5,871 bases of DNA. Source: Candidatus Zixiibacteriota bacterium. GTDB lineage: Bacteria > Zixibacteria > MSB-5A5 > GN15 > PGXB01. A program made the position numbers and the translations under genes. Numbering within the stretch: position 1 is the first letter of the stretch; every line of letters starts with the position of its first letter. The stretch covers positions 1,491,234-1,497,104 of the forward strand of contig CP070766.1 in assembly GCA_020345705.1 (NCBI GenBank). Direction: 5' to 3'. Of the stretch, positions 1 through 5,452 are shown one piece after another. The notes under the pieces were generated by a model that did no database searches, was not told the origin of the DNA, and saw only the letters and a list, made by a program, of their open reading frames with translations.

Positions 1-219
1 TACACTCTGATCGGCGAGGAGCTCTTCGCGGCCTCGGCCTATCTCTCGAACGAACCGAAGCAGCTCGGTTCCCTGAAGGGACAGGATGTGGGTAAATTTA
101 TGGCCATGGTGGCTATTGCGCTGGGTGTTTTTGCCGCGACCGTTTCGCACGCGTGGGGCGGCGAATTCTTTGTCTGGCTCACCGATTTTATGCACGACCT
201 GTTTACGATAATGAACTGA
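1..219 (+). CDS. A1: C-terminal end of a DUF6754-like membrane protein (5'-truncated by window)
   Basis: Reading frame 1 is open from the first base to a TGA at 217-219, giving the last 72 residues of a protein whose start lies upstream. Its first 29 residues match residues 349-377 of A2 at 23 positions, beginning YTLIGEEL(F/Y)AASAYL and ending GSLK(G/A)QD, so it is a paralogue of A2. After that block comes a hydrophobic stretch (about residues 34-49) that would be the C-terminal membrane helix, then a tail about 11 residues longer than that of A2 and unrelated in detail. By analogy with A2, the missing part should hold a signal peptide, an FN3-like domain, a first membrane helix and most of the cytoplasmic domain. 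It is followed after 20 nt by B1, as A2 is followed by B2. Function unknown. Confidence 0.93.
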   Translation, partial: YTLIGEELFAASAYLSNEPKQLGSLKGQDVGKFMAMVAIALGVFAATVSHAWGGEFFVWLTDFMHDLFTIMN

Positions 220-226
220 TTTGAAG

Positions 227-232
227 TAGGGA
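227..232 (+). promoter_or_regulatory. Ribosome binding site of B1
   Basis: TAGGGA is an imperfect Shine-Dalgarno sequence 7 nt before the TTG at 240. Its spacing supports TTG rather than a later ATG; the next in-frame methionine would remove the first helices. Confidence 0.5.
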
Positions 233-239
233 AAACGAA

Positions 240-914
240 TTGAGAAGAACGGTTCCATTAACAATAACGTTCATTGTCGGCACCGGGCTGATACTCTCGG
301 TCTTCTTTCCGCCTTTTGAAACGGTCGGCGAGGATTTCTCGCTCTTCTTTGATATCATTGCCGTGTTTGCCTTTTTCCTCGGGGGCGGGAATCTTCTGAG
401 GGTGCACGGTACCAGAATTCAGAAAAAACGAAGGGACTGGGGTTATTCCTTCATCACCGTAGCCGGCTTTTTCCTGATGCTGGCGGCGGGGCTGTTCAAA
501 TTGTGGAATCCCGGAGGCATCACGGCCGATGTCACGGCACCCGGTTCGCTCTTTCAGCTTATGTATAACTGGGTCTTCAATCCGCTGGGAGCGACGATGT
601 ACGCTCTGTTGGCTTTCTACGTAGCCTCGGCCTCGTATCGGGCTTTCAGGGCCAAGAACAGCGATGCTACGATTCTACTGGTGGCGGCGTTCATAATCCT
701 TCTGGGACGAACTCCCCTGGGTTTTTATGCCACCAGCTGGATTCCCGATTCGTTTTCTCTGTTGCAGATTCCGAACCTGGCCATCTGGGTCATGACATCA
801 CCCAACCTGGCCGGGCAGAGAGCTATTATGATCGGTATTGCGCTCGGGGTAGTCTCGATGTCACTGAGGTTAATTCTTGGTGTGGAGCGGACGCACCTGG
901 GAGTTGAAGAATGA
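240..914 (+). CDS. B1: six-helix membrane protein of unknown function, TTG start
   Basis: This encodes 224 residues. Hydrophobic segments lie near residues 5-22, 35-54, 69-86, 111-131, 142-157 and 194-213. Basic loops (RIQKKRR at 60-65, RAFRAK at 134-139, and R210/R217 at the end) alternate with acidic or aromatic loops, so both termini are predicted cytoplasmic. It aligns along its whole length with B2. The best conserved parts are ATM(Y/F)(A/S)LLAF(Y/F)(V/I)ASASYRAFRA around residues 118-138, and PNLA..RAI with a terminal ILG(V/I)ER..LG. The start is TTG: its N terminus (MRRTVPL) lines up with the ATG-started MKRQLPL of B2, and a weak TAGGGA site lies 7 nt upstream. The gene shares ATGA with C1, so the two are likely translationally coupled. 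I recognise no named family; a membrane subunit of a complex with A, C and D is inferred from context. Confidence 0.92.
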   Translation: MRRTVPLTITFIVGTGLILSVFFPPFETVGEDFSLFFDIIAVFAFFLGGGNLLRVHGTRIQKKRRDWGYSFITVAGFFLMLAAGLFKLWNPGGITADVTAPGSLFQLMYNWVFNPLGATMYALLAFYVASASYRAFRAKNSDATILLVAAFIILLGRTPLGFYATSWIPDSFSLLQIPNLAIWVMTSPNLAGQRAIMIGIALGVVSMSLRLILGVERTHLGVEE

Positions 915-1822
915 GCAGTGTCGGCCTGATAATTTCGCTTTTTATCATCGGTGCCGGTTTGCTCTGGCTTCTTATCCTGTCTCTGACCGGTCGTGAGGTC
1001 GAGCGTCGGATCGTCTTCCTGTTTATCGGGCTGGCCGTCTCGGTGCCGCTGCTTTTTAACATAACCTTTTCCGAGCGGGCCACTCCCATTGTCTTGGATG
1101 TGTTCGACAAGCTGGAAGATCTTCCGCCCGGCTCAAAGGTGCTTCTTTCCTATGATTACGGTCCGTCCATGGCGCCCGAAGTCGAGCCGATGTCCAACGC
1201 CTTCCTGAGACATTCTCTGGCCAAGGGCCATAAGCTGTACCTGATGGCGCTCTGGGCAACCGGTCAGTCTCTGGTGGCGACGGCGGTGGATTCCATCATT
1301 AAGCGGGAATTCCCGGACAAAGTCTACGGAGAGGATTATGTAAACATCGGTTTTAAGGCGGGCGGCACAGGCGTCTTAAACGTGATCATCACCGATTTTC
1401 GCAAGATGTATTTGACCGATGTTGACGGCCTTGACCTTGACTCTCTCTTTATATTCGATGGTGTCAAGTCACTCAGGGACATGGACGTGCTGATTTCCAT
1501 CGGCGGCGGATTTCCGGGTGTTAAAGAATGGGTTCTTTTTGCCGGGGCGCCCGGCAATATCCCCACCGCCGGCGGTTGTGCGGCCGTTTCGGCGCCACTA
1601 CTGTATCCGTACTATCCGAGACAATTGCTCGGTCTTCTCGGGGGGATCAAGGGCGCCGCCGAATACGAGTCTGAACTGAAGAAAAGATACCCTCGCTTCG
1701 AGACCATGCCGACTCCGGGGATCAAAATGATGGGCCCGCAGACGCTGGCACACCTGGTGGTGATGGCCTTCATCGTGATCGGTAACATTTCATATTTCAT
1801 CTCGCGAAGAAAGCGGAGCTGA
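911..1822 (+). CDS. C1: membrane-anchored protein with a predicted extracytoplasmic alpha/beta domain
   Basis: This encodes 303 residues. Two hydrophobic helices (about 4-24 and 34-51) are separated by a basic loop (GREVERR). A soluble region of about 225 residues follows, and a last helix (about 280-297) ends in the basic tail SRRKRS. Positive-inside reasoning puts the soluble region outside the cytoplasm. Its alternation of hydrophobic strands (for example KVLLSYDY at 76-83 and DVLISIGGG at 192-200) and helices suggests an alpha/beta fold. Positions shared with C2 include DY.P.....E..PM (82-94), G.DYV..G.K (140-149), W207, N216, P218, A220, YPY (232-234), RQ..G (237-241) and GAA.YE (248-252). 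In the last helix, H281 and G291-N292 are also shared. Start: ATG in the ATGA overlap with B1, with GGGAG at 899-903, 7 nt upstream. C1 carries about 20 more N-terminal residues (one extra helix) than C2. No known catalytic motif was recognised, and the function is unknown. Confidence 0.93.
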   Translation: MSSVGLIISLFIIGAGLLWLLILSLTGREVERRIVFLFIGLAVSVPLLFNITFSERATPIVLDVFDKLEDLPPGSKVLLSYDYGPSMAPEVEPMSNAFLRHSLAKGHKLYLMALWATGQSLVATAVDSIIKREFPDKVYGEDYVNIGFKAGGTGVLNVIITDFRKMYLTDVDGLDLDSLFIFDGVKSLRDMDVLISIGGGFPGVKEWVLFAGAPGNIPTAGGCAAVSAPLLYPYYPRQLLGLLGGIKGAAEYESELKKRYPRFETMPTPGIKMMGPQTLAHLVVMAFIVIGNISYFISRRKRS

Positions 1823-1823
1823 T

Positions 1824-2648
1824 ATGGAAGGTTCGAAAAGACTATCCGCTATAATTCTTGCGGTCGTTATCGCCCTCTTTCTGGTGAGCTGGATCGTGAA
1901 AGGGCTTGCAATCAGCGACTCGGGCGCGGCTCTCTGGTTTTCCGTTCGAGATGCTTTCTTCATTACTCTGGCCGCCTTTTTGACTCTGGCAATATTATCT
2001 TTTCTATATAAGGACAATCCCTATTACAAGTTCGCCGAGCATCTGTTTGTCGGTGTTTCGGCGGCGTACTGGATGTGTGTGGGCTTCTGGTCAACAATCG
2101 TGGGGAATTTATTTCCGAATATCTCTGAAAGTCTGTCCGGTTACTTCGACGTTCCGTACAAAGGGTTCAACCCCTTTTACTTCATTCCTCTGATTCTCGG
2201 AATAATGCTGCTGATGCGGTTGTCGGCCAGGGCCGGGTGGATGTCGCGATGGGCGCTGGCCTGGATCGTTGGGACGACGTCCGGATTGAACCTGATCCGG
2301 TATTTGCGTACCGATTTTATCAGCCAGGTAAGCAATACCTTCGTGCCCCTTCTGGTTGACTGGAAGGGTGTCGGACCTTTCTTTTCCGATTTATCTCTAT
2401 CCGCCTCGGGGCAGTTTACTATGACGCTCGCCAACTGGGTGATTTTCGTCGGAGTCTTCACGGGGCTGATTTATTTCTTTTTCTCCAAAGAGCATAAAGG
2501 ATTTTTCGGGGCCGCCTCAAGGGTGGGTATCTGGGTTCTGATGATAACCTTCGGAGCTTCCTTTGGCTACACAGTCATGGGACGAGTCTCCCTTCTGGTT
2601 GGCCGCCTGACGTACCTTTTCAGAGATTGGTTAGGATTAATAAGCTAA
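1824..2648 (+). CDS. D1: polytopic membrane protein with SFLYKDNPYYKFAEH signature
   Basis: This encodes 274 residues, nearly all in hydrophobic segments near 8-24, 43-61, 71-90, 117-133, 141-157, 200-220 and 235-253. The loop between the second and third helices carries SFLYKDNPYYKFAEH (59-73). This recurs in D2 with one change, and puts conserved charged residues (K63, D64, K69, E72, H73) at a membrane edge. A second shared block runs through Y.IP.ILG.M...R.S....W.SRW..A...G (119-150). The end (residues 245-261) contains SFGYTVMGRVSLLVGR, a region that would lie beyond the visible part of D2. Start: ATG one base after the C1 stop, with GGAG at 1815-1818 inside the end of C1. About 35 N-terminal residues, including the first helix, have no counterpart in D2. 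The family is unrecognised; it is probably an integral subunit of the same complex as A-C. Confidence 0.92.
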   Translation: MEGSKRLSAIILAVVIALFLVSWIVKGLAISDSGAALWFSVRDAFFITLAAFLTLAILSFLYKDNPYYKFAEHLFVGVSAAYWMCVGFWSTIVGNLFPNISESLSGYFDVPYKGFNPFYFIPLILGIMLLMRLSARAGWMSRWALAWIVGTTSGLNLIRYLRTDFISQVSNTFVPLLVDWKGVGPFFSDLSLSASGQFTMTLANWVIFVGVFTGLIYFFFSKEHKGFFGAASRVGIWVLMITFGASFGYTVMGRVSLLVGRLTYLFRDWLGLIS

Positions 2649-2676
2649 ATCCAAATAGAAACATTATGAGGCTTAT

Positions 2677-3906
2677 ATGAAGCTGAAAACGTTAATCGTT
2701 CTGTCCTGTATGCTTCTCGGCGGCAGTGTCTTTTCTGCCGCTCAGGAGGTGACGGATGCGACCGCCCTGACCGACACGGCGGCAGTCGCGGCGCCGCGGC
2801 CGATAGCCGACTTGTTCGCCCGTGACAGCGAAAATGACCACGGCCATTCATTGACACTGTCCTGGACGATATCGCCCGACGACGGCGCCGGTCAGATGAA
2901 TGTGATCGGTTATGAGCTTTACCGCGCCCTTTCACCCGACGGAGAATTTGAGTTGCGCGGTAAATTTCCGTTCGGGGCGGCGTCATACATCGACGTCGGC
3001 GCCAAGGAGAAGGAATCCTCTCAGTATTCGCCGGATCACACGGACTTCTATTATAAGGTTCGGGCGCTTACATCCGATCCGGAGGTCTTCACCGATTCGG
3101 AAATTTTCGGGCCCGTTCAATCGTACGGTCAGTGGTTCAACACGGGGCGCATACCGGTGCTCGTGTTCGTTATCGGTTTTTTGACCACGACGGTGATACT
3201 CATCCGGAGGGCTCGCGGCGGGGCTGACCTGTTCGTCAGGCGACTGCCCGGTATTGAAGCCGTCGATGAGGCCATCGGTCGCGCCACCGAGATGGGCAAG
3301 CCAATATTGTACGTCCTCGGACTCGGCACGGCCGCCGATATTGCCACCATCGCCTCGTACACGATTCTCGGGCGGGTGGCTAAAAAGGTCGCCGAATATC
3401 AGACAGGCCTGATTGTTCCCTGTTATGACCCCGTCACCATGACGGTGGCCCAGGAGACGGTCAAGACGGCTTATGCCGACGCCGGTCGGCCGGATGCTTA
3501 CAGTGAGGACATGGTCTACTTCGTTACCCAGTCGCAGTTTGCATACGTCGCGGCCGTGAACGGGACGATGCTCAGGGAACGGCCGGCAACGAATATTTAT
3601 ATGGGTAAGTTCTTTGCTGAGTCTCTTATCCTGGCCGAGACGGGAGCCTTTGCCGGATCGATACAGATATCGGGAACCGATGAAATCGCGCAGATTCCGT
3701 TTTTCGTCGTCGCCTGTGACTACACTTTGATCGGCGAGGAGCTCTACGCGGCATCAGCCTACCTGGGTCGAGAGCCGCTGCTTCTGGGCTCGCTGAAAGC
3801 TCAGGATTATGCCAAAGCGGCTGTAATCCTTCTGGCCATCATCGGTTTTCTGACGATGAACTTCGGTCTGGAAGGTTTTAAAGAACTGTTCTACATAAGC
3901 AATTAG
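2677..3906 (+). CDS. A2: FN3-like/DUF6754-like membrane protein (complete)
   Basis: This encodes 409 residues. The parts in order are: a signal peptide (basic MKLK, hydrophobic core 6-19, possible cleavage after SAA at 20-22); a short Ala/Thr-rich linker; an FN3-like domain at about 42-147 (LSW at 61-63, GYELYR at 78-83, G.FELRG at 89-95, YIDVG at 104-108, YYKVRA at 125-130); a membrane helix at about 158-177 followed by RRAR; a globular domain at about 183-378; and a second helix at about 379-396 with a short tail. Signal peptide and charge distribution place FN3 outside and the 200-residue domain inside the cytoplasm. That domain includes GIEAVDEAIGRATEMGKP (192-209), TILGRVAKK (229-237), DPVTMTVAQE (251-260), GRPDAYS (270-276), FFAESLILAETG (312-323) and ACDYTLIGEELYAASAYL (346-363). 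From memory it resembles DUF6754, a family of unknown function. It has paralogue A1 in the previous cassette. Start: ATG with GAGG 5 nt upstream, 28 nt after D1. Confidence 0.94.
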   Translation: MKLKTLIVLSCMLLGGSVFSAAQEVTDATALTDTAAVAAPRPIADLFARDSENDHGHSLTLSWTISPDDGAGQMNVIGYELYRALSPDGEFELRGKFPFGAASYIDVGAKEKESSQYSPDHTDFYYKVRALTSDPEVFTDSEIFGPVQSYGQWFNTGRIPVLVFVIGFLTTTVILIRRARGGADLFVRRLPGIEAVDEAIGRATEMGKPILYVLGLGTAADIATIASYTILGRVAKKVAEYQTGLIVPCYDPVTMTVAQETVKTAYADAGRPDAYSEDMVYFVTQSQFAYVAAVNGTMLRERPATNIYMGKFFAESLILAETGAFAGSIQISGTDEIAQIPFFVVACDYTLIGEELYAASAYLGREPLLLGSLKAQDYAKAAVILLAIIGFLTMNFGLEGFKELFYISN

Positions 3907-3919
3907 AGAGGGTCAGAAG

Positions 3920-4561
3920 ATGAAACGACAACTACCTTTAGCTTTGGTCTTCATCTTTGGCATATTCTGCATTTTTCAGTATTTTGTCCCTCACGAGTCA
4001 TCCGAATGGATATATGAATTCCTTCTTGCATGGATATATATTATAGGTATTCTTACTCTTGCCCTGGGTATCTGGTCGCTGATAAGAGTATCGTGGGACA
4101 AAGTACAGCACCGAAGACCAAACTGGCAGTATGCCCTGGTGACGCTCCTGGGCCTGTTCGCCATGATTACATTCGGCTTTGACTACTGCCGGAGTTTTTT
4201 CTCTTCCGAGGGTCTAAGAAACTATATGTTCGTGCATTTCTTTGACTACATATTGATTCCGATTCAGGCGACAATGTTCTCTTTGCTGGCGTTTTTTATC
4301 GCCTCCGCCTCCTATCGCGCCTTTCGGGCCAGATCACTTCTGGCATCTCTGCTTCTGCTGGCGGCCCTGGTGATCATGCTTCGCTTCAATCCTTATCTCG
4401 GTTTCGTCGGCGAGTACATGGAGCAGCTGGCGACCTGGCTTTTGAATGTCCCCAATCTTGCAGCCAAACGGGCCATCATCGTCGGCGTCGGACTGGGGAT
4501 TGTGGCAACGTCTTTAAAAGTTATTCTCGGAATCGAACGAAACTATTTAGGCAGGGATTGA
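3920..4561 (+). CDS. B2: six-helix membrane protein, paralogue of B1
   Basis: This encodes 213 residues in a six-helix pattern like B1: about 5-22, 33-55, 70-86, 108-131, 139-154 and 184-203. The basic loop KVQHRRP (61-67) corresponds to the B1 loop RIQKKRR. It shares QATMFSLLAFFIASASYRAFRAR (116-138, cf. B1 117-139), NVPNLAAKRAI (176-186) and the end VILGIERNYLG (201-211). The second and third periplasmic-side loops differ almost completely from B1 (for example FDYCRSFFSSEGLRNYMF near 87-104), so the membrane core is kept and the exposed parts are divergent. The ATG start follows GAGAGGG (3906-3912) by 7 nt and lies 13 nt after the A2 stop. The bases around 3950-4060 look more AT-rich than neighbouring genes. 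Function unknown; it occupies the same cassette slot as B1. Confidence 0.93.
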   Translation: MKRQLPLALVFIFGIFCIFQYFVPHESSEWIYEFLLAWIYIIGILTLALGIWSLIRVSWDKVQHRRPNWQYALVTLLGLFAMITFGFDYCRSFFSSEGLRNYMFVHFFDYILIPIQATMFSLLAFFIASASYRAFRARSLLASLLLLAALVIMLRFNPYLGFVGEYMEQLATWLLNVPNLAAKRAIIVGVGLGIVATSLKVILGIERNYLGRD

Positions 4562-4567
4562 GGAGGA
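4561..4567 (+). promoter_or_regulatory. Strong ribosome binding site of C2 overlapping the B2 stop
   Basis: AGGAGGA starts on the last base of the B2 TGA and ends 4 nt before the ATG at 4572. It is a near-consensus Shine-Dalgarno and fixes this start over the later Met7 and Met8 codons. Confidence 0.8.
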
Positions 4568-4571
4568 TACC

Positions 4572-5438
4572 ATGAATATATTCGATAGAATGATGTCGCT
4601 CGATCGCCGGTGGGTCTTCCTTTTCCTGGCCGTAGTATGTGTCATAACTTATGTGTGGCCGTTCCACATTCCGATTTCGACCACCAAGGAGGTCGAGTCA
4701 ATATACAGTTTTATGGATAATCTGCAGGAAGGAGACATAATCTTCCTGGGTATCGATTATGACCCGAATGCCCTGGCCGAGCTGCACCCCATGGCGTATG
4801 CCGTTGCCGAGCATGCCTTCCGAAAGAAGTTGAGAATCATTTTTGTCACATTGTCTCAAAATGGACCCGGCATGGCCGACCAGGCGATTCGCGATATAAC
4901 CGATTCGGTCTCGGTTGACAGGACTTATAACGGTGTTTTCTACGAGGGACGCAAACTCGTCAACGGCATTGATTATGTTTTTCTGGGATATAAGCCATAC
5001 CCGGCGTTGGTGATACTTGGTATGGGGCAGAACTTCAGAATCCCGTTCCCTTCCGATTACTACGGGACACCGCTGGACAGCATACCCATGATGAATGGAG
5101 TGCTCAACTACGACCAGATCAAATGTGTCATCGACCTCGCGGCCGGAAATGTCGCCGACATGTGGATCATCTACGGGCAGGGTCGATACAACTTCCCGCT
5201 GGCTCTCGGAATAACCGGCGTCATGGGCGCCGACTATTATCCGTATCTCGGCTCCAGGCAGATTTTCGGCGTTATGGCGGGGCTTCTGGGGGCGGCTCAG
5301 TATGAGAAACTCGCCGACAACCCCGGCCCGGCCTGGGACGGAATGCGTATCCAGCTGTACGCCCATATTGTCATTATCCTGTTCATCATCATGGGCAACG
5401 TTGGATTCCTTATGACCCGAAGGAAGAAGAAAGGTTAA
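4572..5438 (+). CDS. C2: membrane-anchored extracytoplasmic alpha/beta protein, paralogue of C1
   Basis: This encodes 288 residues. A single N-terminal helix (about 13-30) follows the basic SLDRR, then comes a soluble region (about 36-258) and a C-terminal helix (about 264-281) ending in RRKKKG. The soluble part is predicted outside the cytoplasm. Conserved with C1 are IDYDPNALAELHPM (61-74), NGIDYVFLGYK (131-141), W198, N207, P209, A211, YPY (223-225), RQIFG (229-233) and LGAAQYEK (239-246). In the last helix, H265 and G275-N276 have the same 11-residue spacing as in C1. The middle (about 95-130 and 145-190) differs greatly from C1, and the C1 glycine-rich stretch IPTAGGCAAVSAP is replaced here by FPLALGITGVMGA. 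It lacks the extra first helix of C1. A long antisense frame covers most of it, but the paralogue alignment makes the + strand the coding one. No enzyme motif is recognised. Confidence 0.93.
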   Translation: MNIFDRMMSLDRRWVFLFLAVVCVITYVWPFHIPISTTKEVESIYSFMDNLQEGDIIFLGIDYDPNALAELHPMAYAVAEHAFRKKLRIIFVTLSQNGPGMADQAIRDITDSVSVDRTYNGVFYEGRKLVNGIDYVFLGYKPYPALVILGMGQNFRIPFPSDYYGTPLDSIPMMNGVLNYDQIKCVIDLAAGNVADMWIIYGQGRYNFPLALGITGVMGADYYPYLGSRQIFGVMAGLLGAAQYEKLADNPGPAWDGMRIQLYAHIVIILFIIMGNVGFLMTRRKKKG

Positions 5439-5448
5439 GGAGGTGATC
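5437..5448 (+). promoter_or_regulatory. Extended Shine-Dalgarno of D2 (12-nt match to anti-SD)
   Basis: AAGGAGGTGATC is the exact complement of the usual bacterial 16S rRNA 3' end (GATCACCTCCTT). It begins within the TAA stop of C2 (5436-5438) and its GGAGG core lies 9 nt before the ATG at 5453. This is a stronger match than at any other gene here and decides the D2 start. Confidence 0.88.
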
Positions 5449-5452
5449 GAAG

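Noticed and set aside
1554..1602. Glycine-rich stretch of C1 (GAPGNIPTAGGCAAVSAP) as a nucleotide-binding loop
   Set aside because: It does not fit the Walker A or Rossmann GxGxxG patterns, is replaced by a different sequence in C2, and lies in a domain predicted to be outside the cytoplasm.
2649..2676. Possible promoter or terminator between D1 and A2, the longest junction
   Set aside because: In 28 nt I see no GC-rich hairpin with a T run and no convincing -35/-10 pair; the two cassettes are more simply read as one transcript.
2666..2680. Four-codon mini-ORF (ATG AGG CTT ATA TGA) overlapping the A2 start
   Set aside because: It could be a leader coupling translation to A2, but it has no Shine-Dalgarno of its own, the AGG is better read as part of the A2 ribosome site, and the matching A1 start is outside the window for comparison.
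2677..2742. A2 as a lipoprotein, because of a cysteine in its signal peptide
   Set aside because: C11 sits in LSCML in the middle of the hydrophobic core, too early and without a proper lipobox; a signal peptidase I site after SAA (20-22) fits better.
2645..2986. Antisense frame of 113 codons over the start of A2
   Set aside because: It covers the signal peptide and FN3 region of A2, its product is Arg/Ser-rich low-complexity in character, and it has no paralogue in the other cassette.
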